64,000 nucleotides of DNA from Siphonodentalium dalli (GCA_032622095.1 CP136061.1:55255762-55319761), one strand, 5' to 3'; shown: positions 46,571 through 58,748, counted from the first letter of the stretch. Made by a program: numbers and translations. The notes: generated from the letters alone by a model not told the origin.

Positions 46571-47475
46571 AGCAATGTCACGATTGCAATTATCGGTTAC
46601 AAATGCTCCCTGCGCCCTATCATTCACGAACTATCAATATCTTGCTAAATCACGAGGAAGGAATGCCATTTTTGTTCTCTATAAAATCTGAGATTGACCA
46701 AGTTTGCCTCTTATCTGGAACTCTGACCAGCGTTCGATTTTCCTATCTGTACTTTTGAAACTCAGGAATCTCGAACGACGGTTAGAGGCAAACTTTTAAA
46801 AAATCAGAATTTATGAGAGTAGTAGCATGCCTTTCTCGACACTGAACAAGTTTGTTATGTTGGCAAATGATGGGGTAAATTTTGTTTCCACGGAATGGAT
46901 TATTTTTGTAAATGTCCATGATTCGACATATGGGGAGAGATATTAAATAAACGAGACAGCAATTATATTTGATGAGCATTTAATAAATATATATATATAT
47001 AGTCTTGTGATGTATAAATTAATGAAACGATATATACACACACGTGAGAATTGAAATCCGACCAGTGTTTTACAGAATGACGATTGAGTTGTTATTTCGA
47101 ACATTGTGACAATGAGCAATGAACACTGATATTGAATCTGTGCCGCCATAACTTATATATATATTAAAGACCCAATCATACCATGAATAGGAACTTTTGC
47201 TATGTTATGTTTAGTTATTTATAAGTCAATTGATTTTTTTTTATTTCATAGGTTGTAGTCTGTTATTTAAACGATGTTTTACATAATAAACGTGCATACA
47301 TTTGATGTCACAGATTCAGATCGCCTGGTTTTAAAAATTATATATTTTTGAATGAAATACTGGTCTAGATTTCAGCCCTCTATCACAGAATGAAACATTT
47401 TGGTTTTGAACCAATAAATTGAACAATGTTTGACAGAATGAACCATACACGCAACACATACACACAGACACTTAC

Positions 47476-47623
47476 GAACATGGTATATGTTTGTTGGTGA
47501 TTTGATCACCTTGTCGTTAGACGGACACATATTCCCTGTACGTAACAACACAGCCTTGGTTTTCTGGTATAGAAATAGCACCACGTTTTCCGCCGCCATA
47601 TGACTGCATCTAACACACAGCAT
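47476..47623 (-). CDS. Candidate exon of a - strand gene (Cys-containing, unrecognised)
   Basis: 148 nt with a good acceptor (CATCTATTTTCAG) and a GTAAGT donor. It reads MLCVRCSHMAAENVVLFLYQ, then KTKAVLLRTGNMCPSNDKVI, then KSPTNIYHV, leaving one base. It begins exactly at ATG after the acceptor, so it is either the first coding exon after a 5' untranslated exon or an internal phase-0 exon. CxxC near the start and Cys-33 could be metal-binding. I do not recognise the protein. It could be the 5' part of the gene represented by the exons at 45895, 38635 and 37251. Confidence 0.45.
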
Positions 47624-47639
47624 CTGAAAATAGATGGCA

Positions 47640-50330
47640 CAAAACATAAATTACTTTGTTCAACCGAAAACATGCACTGTATTGAGTGTAAGGTACATTC
47701 TCAGAAAATTGTGGCATTTAGATAGTGCGACTCTTTTATTTCCAAGACCCCCCACGAGAGCTGTCAGAAAATGGTTCCAAACATTACTGTTATGCAAGAC
47801 TGCCCTGGTTAAGTGTCAGGAGATATCAATAATTAATACAACTGATTCAAAACAGGTAACTTGTTTGGACCACATGGTAATTGCCATGTCCCCCTGGCTC
47901 AATTGCTGTAAAATCGATATGAGATATTCCAAAATGCAAAGTAGCTGGTCAGATTAAGCTTCAATTGACTTATCTCAGAGTGTTGACAGACAGCGGTCGG
48001 TAACTGTGGGTCTAAATAAACGCCTAACACAAAACGTCACAATGCGGAATTGCATGCGAAAACAATCGTCTGTTTCTTGTCATGTAACAATTGTCCATAG
48101 ATTTCAAAGGTCAACCTGGTCTATAGCCCAATTATTGATGACAATACTGACCCAGAAATTCCAATTTCGCGGGCAACTTAGTGACCTATATAGTGAACCA
48201 CTTCACCTATTTGTATCAGTGCAAAATATGTCTCGGCGCGTTCCCACGTGTATAAACAACCACTTGTCGCCGTACTACAATTCTTCAGTCGCGGATGTGG
48301 TTACCTCCCTTACATAAGCACTGTATAAAATTGCATAAAAGCGCGCGAAAAAGATGACCTACTTCAAAGACATTTGTTGAATATCTATGGCAATTTACCA
48401 CGTGCTGTTTCAATACATAAACACATTTCCACTTGAATCGAAGAATTTGTGTCAACAACCTGTTGATTGTTTACTCAACATCTGTTTTCGTTGTACTTGA
48501 GTAATTTCGTACTTAAGCCGCGCTCGAGTAATTCCACTCATTTTACAGCCCTGTTTGCACCAGCTTGCGATGAGAAAGTTCATTTGTCCTGTTTATTATT
48601 CCAGCAGATAGGCCTCCTTTAGTGGGATATAGTAGACGGTTGGGGTTTATTGACTAGTGGGAAATTGTCTACGAATTTTCTCATGTCATGCTGTGTCTTG
48701 ACTGGCTGCCGGGGAGCGCGGGAATCTAACTATTCCAGCTCTGTGAAATCTAACTTCACTCTTGATGGCGGGGAGGGTCAGACAGAAAGTGGAAGTGGGA
48801 CCGCGAAGAGTCTGTGATCAATATTTGATAGTTATGGTATACTGACGTTTATTGTTACGAAAACAACACGAGAACTGAAATCTGGCGAAAGCATGAAAAC
48901 TTACATCCCTGGTGGATATAGTTCTGATTGCAAAATACTCACCATTAAATTAAACCTCCAGAATTCAGGCTAAATCTTGGCCTCTGTTTGGGATAGAATG
49001 CCCACATCGTAGATCCACCTGGTCTGGTACTATGGATTCGGTAGCATGGAGGTCTTTGTTTTATGGACGTTTTGGGCGCCGGCATTTACCAATCACACTT
49101 AGTTCATCTAAACGTTCCAATCCATCCTCTCAACAATCAATAACTCTGTCAACTGCATGTACATCAATCTGGAAATAGACAATAATAATTAGATTTTATT
49201 CAGTAGAATATTTGCTAAATTGTTTGACATATCGCATAATGTACCAGTAATTGGCCATACAGTGGCTGATGTTGCCAACTTGCCATACCATCCTCTTAAA
49301 ATGAAATAAAGAAGTTTTTATATTTCGATAAAACTTTTGTCTCACAAGAAGAATATGGTGACACATTGCAAGGGAATATATATGGAAAATGAAGGACTAG
49401 TCAAAAAGTATGTGGTATAAATATCGTTTCCCAGAGCAGCATATAAACTTATATTTTCCCAGGAGATGGTTCAGTGGGAAATGTAGATGTAGATACCCAA
49501 AATCGTAAGTAGAAAAAGAAGTAGAAATTAACTAAATACTACAGTATCAAATGTGGATACTCGCCGAATAAATACCACGTGTTTGAATACACACTGTTCT
49601 AGCTTTGTTCGTGTTTTATCGTTTGTTTTGTTGGTATTAATGGTGCCATTATGATGGGGAAATAATTACCTCCATAGTGGGATGGCTGGATCACAGGTTA
49701 CTCTGACATCACTTTTTCATTTGCTTCGCGTATGTTCCGGCTACGTCATAAGTGCATTTTCTCTTTCTCGTCTTCATAAAATCTACAAAACATGAAATCG
49801 ATGGTGAGGCAGAGCACATCACAATGGTTGGGATGCATTGATAATAAAAGGGTGGGATTCATATTAAACCACTTTTTATCAGTTTGCAACAGAAAGGACA
49901 TATACATGTGGATGAAAAGAAAATTGACGTATTGGGTGGGGAAAGGTTATGACAAATATCTGTAGCAGAACAACTGACTATTTTAGACCAGGAATATTTC
50001 ACAATTTACAGAATATTTTCAAACATGCAGGGTATGTAGTTTTAGATTTTAATTCTTGTAAGTCAGAAATATGAGGCACCCAGTCTTTTAACGATGCAAG
50101 CATTTATGCAAATACAATTTCAGAGTTGGAATTTGATTGGGACAGCTCTGGACAATTGTTTTACAAGATTAACAAACTATTTAATACATGTATACTGATT
50201 TACATTTCAAGCTACTTGTATTTCGCGTGTCGAGCTTATAGTACACACATTCACGACTTTTATATCTTTGACAATACGCTATGGTCTAGCAAAAGGCAAC
50301 GCGTGTGTTTACGAGGGCTGAATATGGCAA
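47640..50330. other. Stretch without supported genes
   Basis: Relatively repeat-poor, mixed composition DNA. Several splice-like signals exist on the - strand but none gave a convincing exon. It may hold untranslated exons or promoter of the - strand candidate exon at 47623. Confidence 0.4.
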
Positions 50331-50339
50331 ATCAGTAGC

Positions 50340-50750
50340 TTGTCATGGACCATTGCAGCTGACTCGAGACAATAGAGAGGGGTGACGACTCCACATCAGA
50401 ATCACTCATTCGGAAAATTAAGTTGCTTCTGTTACAAAATTTCATTCCAAATGGTATCAATTTGCAGCCAGACAGGGGTCGCATAGGGTCAGTTGCTGGC
50501 CTCTTTTGACAATGGTCGCGAGGTAGGTTAATTTAAGGTCAGAGTAACATGCCATGGGGACTCGTATGGACCATTGCTGATGAAGACCCATCTATCATTA
50601 GCGATGATGGGAAATGGATGTCATTTGTCTGAACCTGTTGACAATGGTGTCCTGATGGTGGGGTCATGTCAGGTAAAAGAGGACCGCGGGAGTGGAATGA
50701 TAACGACGGGTCACCCAAGGTAACGTCAGACGTACTACGTCAGACGGTGG
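50340..50750. promoter_or_regulatory. Possible regulatory cluster near the CDK inhibitor gene
   Basis: Non-repetitive DNA with recurring motifs. ATGGACCATTGC occurs at about 50345 and 50564. TTGACAATGGT occurs at about 50506 and 50637; both carry SOX-like ACAATGG or CCATTG cores. A TTAAGGTCA half-site of nuclear-receptor type lies at about 50533. Two direct copies of ACGTCAGACG (50723-50732 and 50737-50746) are CREB/ATF-like half-sites. The function is inferred from motif clustering only. Confidence 0.3.
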
Positions 50751-51174
50751 TATACACGATGCAGTATATACGCGAGTATCGTATAATTAATTTGAGTACC
50801 TAACTGAAGAGCAAATTTATGTGTCGAATTTCGTTACATTGAGTCGATATAGATGTTTGACATTAAGTTGAAATTAATGTAAATGTGTACCGGTACCTCC
50901 GTGAATTTTGCATGCCAATCCAAATAAAAGGTCGCAAGTCAAGAAAAAATCAGCATCATGGGCAGCAAAGATTAGCAGCAATATTTATATTTCTTCCATT
51001 TCGACACATTCAATGCACGCGAATATGTCATTGAATGACACATTAGAAAATAAATATTCTACTGATCACATTGGAATAGTTTTTTTTTTTTAATCACTAG
51101 CAAACTCTATACAATTCGTTGTTAATTCGGAAAAGTGATAAATTACCAGTGCCAAACATTATATTATGTTATAG

Positions 51175-51180
51175 TTTATT
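51175..51180 (-). other. Candidate polyadenylation signal of the CDK inhibitor gene
   Basis: AATAAA on the - strand, about 330 bp past the proposed stop codon, with TG/T-rich text downstream. Confidence 0.4.
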
Positions 51181-51502
51181 ATAATGAGATTTCGAGAGTA
51201 ACTACAAGCACTTATGAGAAATAGAAAAATTCTCATTTCCAAAGATTTGTGTGCTGCATAATTGATTATGATACATATCTGGTGAAATTTGGGATCAATT
51301 AAAATACAAATTTTTGGTAAATATTAACTTCGGCAATGTGTGTGGTAAAAGGTTAACTACGGGCACTTAAATTATAAAATGTTCGCATGACATACGTCAC
51401 TAACTATAATAGCTATTGGGAATCAACACAACCACGACATGGCGACAGCGAAATTGCGCAAGCCGAAATGCATCTCAAAATAGTACACATAATATTGAGC
51501 AA

Positions 51503-52083
51503 TCAGCTTTCTAAAATCCGGGACGTGGGAAGACGTCTAAGCGAGAGTGTGCGATACGTAATATTATACAGCTAAAAGATATAGGCCACTCACCGACTAT
51601 CCTGCTCTGTAACCAGTTCTGTTTGACCTTCTTTCTCGATTTACAAATGGATCTGGTGACTTTACTATGCTTACTACGCGGGGTACTACAGCACTGTGGA
51701 TCGAAATTAGTCGTGCACTCTGCAACGCTGTCAGTGTTCGTAGATAAGTCCAAATTGTCGTCTGCATCAGGCATCGTTCGGAAAGCACGTAACACAATCT
51801 CACTACTCTTGGTTCTCCTGTGAACGTCCCTTCTGTAGAATTCAGGCACATATTCCTCTGCTGAGATAGAACTCCACTCGAGAGCGTTTGTCTCGCTTAT
51901 GTCCTCCATGGGCGTTTCCGCCGTGAAATCAAAATTCCACTTTTGTGATTTTTCTTGAATGTGTGAATCATATTCCAAATCCGACCACAAGTCATCGTGT
52001 TCAACAGGTCCGAATAAATTTCGACAAACTCCAGGTTTTCGTGTGTTTGTAGTTGAAGTTTCCATCATAGTAGAAGTTAGCAT
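51503..52083 (-). CDS. CIP/KIP cyclin-dependent kinase inhibitor (p27/p21/dacapo family)
   Basis: The product should bind cyclin-CDK complexes and restrain S-phase entry. From ATG at 52083 the reading has the whole kinase-inhibitory domain. CRNLFGP (residues 20-26) is the cyclin-groove RxL motif. SQKWNFDF (46-53) is the strand pairing with the CDK N-lobe. PEFYRR (80-85) is the ATP-pocket helix with its Tyr. The acidic middle is followed by STPRSK (133-138), placed like the p27 Thr187 CDK site, and by a basic nuclear-localisation-like KSRKKVKQ (148-155). The upstream frame to 52155 starts at TTG, so ATG 52083, or ATGs 15 and 18 nt later, is preferred. Open reading continues past 51594 to a stop at 51511. 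However, a GTGAGT donor at 51593 and an acceptor at 51512-51511 would end the protein after V163 with two more residues and TGA at 51503. Either way it is about 165-190 residues, the usual size. Confidence 0.92.
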
Positions 52084-52154
52084 GGTTGTAATAATCGAGG
52101 TCACTACAGCGTGTGTGAAACGTAAGAGTGTAATGTAGCCGGGATGCTGAGGCA

Positions 52155-52270
52155 AACAAATTTATGCAAGCGTCGTTTTCAAATGGGACCAATCAAATCG
52201 CTCTTCGCACCTTCCACGTGCGGTTTATTGACAATCGAGTTGTGCTCTTCACCAGCTAATGGGCGGAGTT
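52155..52270 (-). promoter_or_regulatory. Promoter region of the CDK inhibitor gene
   Basis: Upstream of the start lie a CCAAT motif (52189-52193 on the + strand), a CACGTG E-box (52215-52220) and a GGGCGG GC-box (52261-52266). GC- and CCAAT-boxes are also found in vertebrate p27 promoters. Activity here is inferred. Confidence 0.45.
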
Positions 52271-53330
52271 AAGCTTAAAATAACACATCGGCTTGCTGTC
52301 AGCACCGGAGGGCGTTGTCTGATTGTGTTACACCACTGGAAATGAGTATTATTTCGCGGGGTTTTGTTACCGGTATAGAGGTGATGAAAATGTTTCTTTT
52401 CACGACTTGAAGAGAGTTGTCAAGTAAGAATACGTAATTGCAATATTAATTGCCCAGAGGATGCACGCGAACGATTAAAATCAAGTGTTAATTTCGCATC
52501 AACTTTGCATTTGACGCCAGTCCGTTTCAACAAACACGTGGTGTTTTTGAAGTGACAAGTAATTTGTCGCGACGTTTGTGCACAATATCATAACATTTGA
52601 GCAAACACATGAAACTTTGAAAAGTAAAAGCTGTAATGCTGAGACCACAATGTGACGACCGTATTATTATATGTACATCTTCTGACTCAGGTAACTAGTT
52701 TGACATTCGAGGTTTGATATTCCATAAACACAGACCCTTTAGCTATGCGCACCATATTTATTTCGCGTTGAGGTAAACATGTTTTATTTCCAAAATCATG
52801 TATTAAACATAAAATGGAAGATACAATGAAACAGGGTGATGCATGGTATATATGGAAACAGAAAACTAGACAACGTGCTTTTATGTAGTCACCTCCCCTG
52901 TGGTGAATTCAAAACCACACATTCAATCAGTGAAGGAGGGGTGGCTGAAGTGCGAAAGATTGGACATTTTTAGTGAAACTGCAAAAATCCATTATATATC
53001 GTCCGTTATTTACGTTCTTTATTGTTTGTCTGTTAAGAATGAATGAAAGGCCATTTACTGCATGCAATAATTATAATTCCGTCGCCCAAATAGTAATGCA
53101 TGTATATGGGATTTTGTTTATGGTAAATTCACGATTGAGGATCTTTGATGGCAAACAAAAACATCGAAAAGACTTAATGATAGAAACTTATTAACTACTA
53201 TAACCTGTTCACACCACAGTGTTGTATCGTTACAAACTAACACACTAGGTCGGTAAGTACGTGACATACTTTTATATGGACTGTGTATGACGTGGAAAGT
53301 CATAGAATTTAGAAAATCCGCCTTCAACAC
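52271..53330. other. Stretch without recognisable genes
   Basis: Repeat-poor DNA upstream of the CDK inhibitor. No exon seen. It may include further promoter sequence. Confidence 0.4.
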
Positions 53331-53336
53331 AAAAAA

Positions 53337-53399
53337 ATAAAGAGCGTTCCTCGTGTGTATATATAGTCTATTCCCGATGCGGTTTGAATAAAGAGCGTT
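53337..53399 (+). repeat. 55-bp motif bounded by AATAAAGAGCGTT, copy 3
   Basis: AATAAAGAGCGTT at each end with TAGTCTATTCCCGATGCGGT between. See copies at 39284, 40200, 57421 and 57868. Confidence 0.65.
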
Positions 53400-54024
53400 T
53401 GTCTAACCTATGTGCGAAACACAAGAACGCTGGAAAATTCCTGACTTCTGGAAAATTTTGCAGAGTATAATTATGATATTATTTATATACGGTCTATAGA
53501 CTGGTGTTTCGTGCATGCATATCGACATAAAATTCATCCTCTCGGAACTTTAATCTACTTGACCTCATCTGCTGTACGTATACCTGATGATCAAATTACC
53601 CATATCCGTTAATGTTGAATGAATATTCTTTGTTGAGACATGTGTACATGCCCTGCAAACAAAGCAGGCCCGTTTAATTGTTTTTCTTTTTCATGAGATA
53701 AATTTTATGTGAGAAGATTATATAGTAGATTTTGATCATTGAACATTTCAGAATGAACTGTATTATCGAATATGGTACCTGGTGATGCGGTATGGCAGGA
53801 ATGGTGGGAGTGAGGGTTACCACAGTAGTTGGTAGTTGTGGGTAGATATGAGCTGCATGCATTGTTGGGATCTCCAAGTAATGTGTGTAGTTGTATTATT
53901 AGCTCTGTATTCTGTCCATCTACTCAGAATCTAAGAATAACGGATATTATAGTCGATTGCTAAAAAAGGTACAATACCCAGAAAGGGAACACAATGCCAG
54001 TGAAGCAGATTATACGGAACATTA

Positions 54025-54785
54025 TAAGTATACCCCCCGCAACGAAGTTAGGGGGGGGGGAGGGTATACTGGAGTCAGCTTGTCCGTCCGTGGACACAAA
54101 TTTGTCCGGAGTTTTTCTCAGTCGTTTTTTGATAAATTTCCGTGAAACTTGGCACAGACATCAACCACCATGGGAACCTGTGCACCTGCGATTATGACGT
54201 CTGTCGGACTTTTTTTGGTGGAGTTATCCCCCCTTTTTCGACTTAGAAAATTTTCGCAACATGTATAATTTTGTCAGAGCTGTTATTCCTACATTTTTAG
54301 GTCAATTTTTTTTTTTTAACTTGGCACAGATATTTAGTACTATGGGAACATGTGCACCTGCAATTATGACGTCTGTCCGACATTTATTGGTGGAGTTATC
54401 CCCCTTTTTCGACTTAAGACATTTTTTGGCAACATGCCTCATTTTGTCCGAGCTTTTATTCCTACATTTTTAGGTCAATGGTTTTTAATCTTGGCACTGA
54501 TATTTAGTACCATGGGAACCTGTGCACCTGCGATTATGATGTCTGTCCGACTATTTTTTTGTGGAGTTATTCCCCTTTTTCGACTAAGAACATTTTTTGC
54601 AACATGCATAATTTTTATTCCTACATTTTTCGGTCAATAGGTTTAAGATTATGGTTGTGCACCTGCAATGGGAACTGTTATTTTATTATTTTAACTAAAT
54701 GTTTACTGACATGCGAATCATCTTAGTATTTTAAAAACGGGGGGGGGTATCCTTAGTCCCATTGGGACAGTCACACCTCTAGTTT
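54025..54785 (+). repeat. Three-unit tandem repeat (about 165-170 bp) inside a G/C-run-tipped element
   Basis: It starts GTATACCCCCC...GGGGGAGGGTATACTGGAGTC and ends GGGGGTATCCTTAGTCCC. Three units at about 54135-54310, 54311-54480 and 54481-54645 share TGGGAAC(C/A)TGTGCACCTGC, ATTATGA(C/T)GTCTGTC, GGTGGAGTTATCCCCC and TTTTTCGACTTA. Open frames across it come from the repeat. The opening text CTTGTCCGTCCGTGG resembles a motif widespread in marine invertebrate genomes. Confidence 0.75.
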
Positions 54786-54789
54786 TATC

Positions 54790-55410
54790 TACATTCGTCG
54801 TCTCTGTTCAAATGTCGACAGCATGGTGGGTTGGAACTGGCACCGATTTGTATGCGTGCAACTCAGTAGAGGGACCATCTGGTGATCGATATCATATATC
54901 ATTCAACTAAAGAAACATAAATACCGAAAAGGGTCCAGGAAATCTAAACCATGCAGTACAAACAAAGATAACATGTCATGGATCAAAGTTTAACTTCCCA
55001 AGAGATTTAGAAGCCAGCCCTTCAACCCTCACTCGAGTTTTTTCCAACTGGATCATCGTCCAGATGTATATATGGTTGATGTGCTAATTCGGGTCTAGTT
55101 TTCCTGGCTACTATACGTGTGATAAAATATATATGATACATATTGGTACTTGTCTCATCTCCCCAGATGACGAATGGAGAAACCAGCCCATATATATGCT
55201 GGAAACGCGAGGGAGAGGGGAAACACAGTATACATGTACACGTTAGAAATTTTCATCACGAGAATATTTTTAATATTGATAGATATTGACCAATCGGAAT
55301 AGGAAATTTGTCCCCCTTGAAACGGGCGATTGTGCATATTTAAACAAAAATGGTGAGAAATTACTTATATAATACCTTTGATCTTATCATGACCACTACC
55401 TATACGTATA
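54790..55410. other. Stretch without recognisable genes
   Basis: No repeat or coding signal recognised. Confidence 0.4.
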
Positions 55411-55415
55411 TAGAG

Positions 55416-55486
55416 CATGGCATGGATCTCTACTCTGTATATATAGCTATGCTAGAGTAGAGAATTCATGCATGGCATTATCTAGA
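55416..55486. mobile_element. Family D tips joined without interior
   Basis: CATGGCATGGATCTCTACTC and, after a 20-bp TA-rich loop, AGAGTAGAGAATTCATGC then TATCTAGA are the two family D tips with almost no internal DNA. Confidence 0.55.
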
Positions 55487-55683
55487 CACTACCGTGTGAA
55501 CATAATTTGTGATAATTTTAGTCGTTTGTTCAAAGAGTTTTGAAACATTAAAATCACCGTTGATGCCAGGTGTCGTGTCACTTGCAGATCATATGCGTGA
55601 GGATGCATGTGCACATTCTCTTTAGAACCAAGAGTATTGAACGTGCCGAAACTGCACCTGGTGTGATACGACAGTCAAACTAC

Positions 55684-55895
55684 AGTAATACCCTAATTAA
55701 TCGACTCCTTAACCACAGCAGAATTATGGGTAACTTTTCAGGATTTAGTCGGAAATATGGCTTGTTGCCATTCATCGGAAAGCTTTCGGGGGAGAGCTTT
55801 CCGATGAATGGCAACAAGCGATATTTCCGACTAAATCTGAAAAGTTACCCATAATTCTGCTATGATTAAGGAGTCGATTAATTAGGGCATTACTT
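55684..55895. mobile_element. 212-bp near-perfect snapback hairpin
   Basis: The arms run from AGTAATACCCTAATTAATCG and return as CGATTAATTAGGGCATTACT. They pair over about 100 bp with few mismatches around a loop of about 10 bases (TCGGGGGAGA) near 55789. It could be a snapback miniature element or a source of double-stranded RNA. Confidence 0.8.
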
Positions 55896-56491
55896 TATAT
55901 CCTATTTGCACGTAACGTTTCTATGCCACAGTAATAGAAGTCAAGTAAGAAATAAAAAGAAGTGCACTTGACTCTTTTTTAAATTTAAAAGTTGAAAGAT
56001 ATCAATTACCGAAAAGGGCTATATATATAGTCAAGACAAGCGCGCTATATCAATTTCAGTGGCCAATTATTATTTTTTACGCTGACCTCATTGACTTATA
56101 ATGAGGTATCAATGTCTGAAACACGCGTCGGCTGACTCAGATTCCAGCCTTTCTGTTTTGTGAGTAATCTCATTTATTTTCTAAAACTACAAAATTCGAG
56201 TGGCGTAACCACGGATGGTGAAGTTAACAAGGTAATTATACGACAGGAAGTGTTGTTCAGAAGCGATCTGGGATGCACTCGATACCTACGCCCGGGTATC
56301 TCCGGCCATGATTTATCATACCCATATAAAATTACACCAAAACAATAATATTTCTGTTTGAAAATCATATCACACGCCTGGAATGCACCAAGCGCATACC
56401 TAACAACCCATAGACACGTGTGTGTTAAGAGGCTATAGTGTGTTTTATCGTTCGGTTGCCACTTTCAAACACTTCAAATAAACACACCGCG

Positions 56492-57262
56492 GAACAATGG
56501 ACCGAATTAGCATCCCCGTGACATGCCTGATATTCCACTTATGTGATAAACTATCTATATCGCTGACAATATATCTTCAATCACACTCAATCCATTATAC
56601 ATTCGACAAGCAGGTGTGATATGGTGCCATATATACATAACCCCCAACTTATATAAGATTCACAGATTTCGGCTAAATATATGAACATGTATTCTTATGA
56701 AAATATATGTCAGCGGAATGAGCAAGCCACATTTTTAAAAACGAAATGTTAAGAACATGAACATAACATGCATACCGTGTGAATTATAGGCACACATGTG
56801 AATATATACTTATTTCTGCCTGACGAATTATTGATATTAATGATATTAATAATGATTCCGCCAACAATATATTCATTGCATGTACATCGCTTATATCAAA
56901 GACGCTGGTTTCTGCCTATTTAGAAGCAACTTTGGATGCATGCACTCAATACATATAAGCCCGAGTAACTCAGGCCATTGAACAATGGACCGAATTAGCA
57001 TCCCCTTGACATGCCTGATATTCCACTTATGTGATAAACTATCTATATATATATAGCTGACAATATATCTTCAATCAGACTCAATCCATTATACATTCGA
57101 CAAGCAGGTACGATATGGTGCCATATATATAAATACCCCCCCCCCCCCTGCCCCATCAATATAATATTCACTGTTTACGGCTAAATTGTACGTGTATTCT
57201 GATATGAAAATGTATGTAAAGCAAGACCCGCTTTTAAAAAGAAATATTAAGAACGCGACTAG
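56492..57262 (+). repeat. Tandem duplication, 488-bp period
   Basis: GAACAATGGACCGAATTAGC and the next 230 bp or so at 56492 recur at 56980, with small changes: a TA expansion near 57047, and a C run at 57137-57149 where the first copy has a CCCCC. A weak third trace lies near 57650. Confidence 0.8.
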
Positions 57263-57420
57263 AACTGTTACATCATTTAAACAACGCATCCATACAGAGA
57301 GGGGAAGTCACTTTTACTTTATTTAGTGTGTTAAAGACTAACACTTTCTCCACCTGAAGAATGTGCCATTTCAGAGAACATAACGTCTGAACTATTAGAT
57401 CTTATATGCACATAATTGAG

Positions 57421-57922
57421 ACGATCGCTCTTTTTGTTTACCATAAAAGGAATAGTCTAATAATAAACGCTCTTTATTGTCCCATCCTGAAGAAAATTAG
57501 GACACCCCATTTCTTGAATAAGTCTTTCTGTGGTGTAAATGAAGTCCGTACAAAAGGCTTGGTTCCATGAATAACAGTTGACCGTGCAGATTATAAAAGT
57601 CATATATATCATATTTGAAGTTAGGAGTTCATAACATAACCGCACGAATGAACAATGAACATGGGTATAGCATGACATGTCGGATATTACACTGATGTGT
57701 ACCTATGTATGGTCTGATAACATTTCAGAGGAAGTGCATTCTTATGTTCCAATATAGATGCGTTCTGTATCAATATTCGAACCAATGTTCAGATTGTGAT
57801 ATATGGACTCATTATGCAACAGGAAGGCTTAATGAAGTATGACTTCAACTTTTCTTAGTATTGAACAAATAAAGAGCGTTAATAGTTAGTCTTTTCCTTA
57901 TATGGTAACAATAAAGAGCGTT
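57421..57922. repeat. Two inverted copies of the 55-bp AATAAAGAGCGTT motif
   Basis: 57421-57479 is in - orientation and 57868-57922 in + orientation. The + copy shows the design well: AATAAAGAGCGTT, then TAGTCTTTTCCTTATATGGTAAC, then AATAAAGAGCGTT. The 390 bp between have no supported gene. Confidence 0.65.
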
Positions 57923-58651
57923 AAACTCACTATTGTGTGGAATGTTCAATATATATGTCAAAGTGTTGTGAAAGATCACGAAGATAGTGATTAAATGTGT
58001 TGTTAGTTTGATATGAGGGTTCAGATCAGAAACAGATAATGCATGGTGTAAATCATTATTTTGGACTTGTTTAATATATAACGCGAGATTTACCAGTGTT
58101 CGTCTGTTGTCACAATTAAAGTTATGTGAAACACTCCGGTGGGGTGATCAAACAGAAATGGAGAATCATCTTGCTCAAAGTAGTTATTTTTACGAATACT
58201 AATCCAAATTTACAACACACACAGCCATTCTTATATATTAATTTAATGTATAATGACTTTCGATGGCGAAATCATTTGCGTTGGCTTATCGCCGATAGTT
58301 GCGTCCGGAATGGAGATGTAAATATTTACAATTGCGCATAGTTCAGACGATGTTTTCTATGGAGTGGTATTGTCGATTTCTTTGGGATTTTCGACGATGT
58401 CAGTAGGATGCTGCATTCCTCCAGCTGGTATAGCGCCTGGATACTAACTTATCAGTTTCACACACCGAACAAGTCCATAATATGTCTTTAAACAGTTCGG
58501 TTAGTTTCAACATATTCGGGCTTCTGTATATATATATAGTAATATGGTTTCAAATATTTAAATCTCAATTGATTCAGGCATGGGTAGACTAGAATAAAAT
58601 GAAATTCATCCCCTAAAGCATCTTTACATAAAGCACACAATCTTTCGTTGT

Positions 58652-58748
58652 ATGAGCTGTTTGCCCATGAACCTTTTTCGACTGGCAGTTGAAGTAAGAA
58701 GCAAGAGCCCCAGAACCAACCACCAGTCTGGGCAGTCTAAGCTCTGTA
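58652..58748 (+). CDS. Weak exon-like reading (unrecognised)
   Basis: EVRSKSPRTNHQSGQSKL is open, preceded by an acceptor-like TTCGACTGGCAG and followed by GTAAGT at 58748. The composition is plausible but no partner exon was found on the + strand nearby. Likely chance. Confidence 0.15.

Noticed and set aside
46274-46691. Gly-rich open frames on both strands
   Set aside because: Artefacts of the 100-bp minisatellite with G runs.
50528-50720. + strand reading containing CHLSEPVDNGVLMVGSCQ, sushi-like
   Set aside because: No start or acceptor, and it does not follow the full sushi cysteine pattern. The repeated motifs suit regulatory DNA better.
54261-54640. Open frames of 70 and 96 codons with repeated motifs
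   Set aside because: They are translations of the 165-170-bp tandem repeat, not a repeat protein; substitutions do not respect codons.
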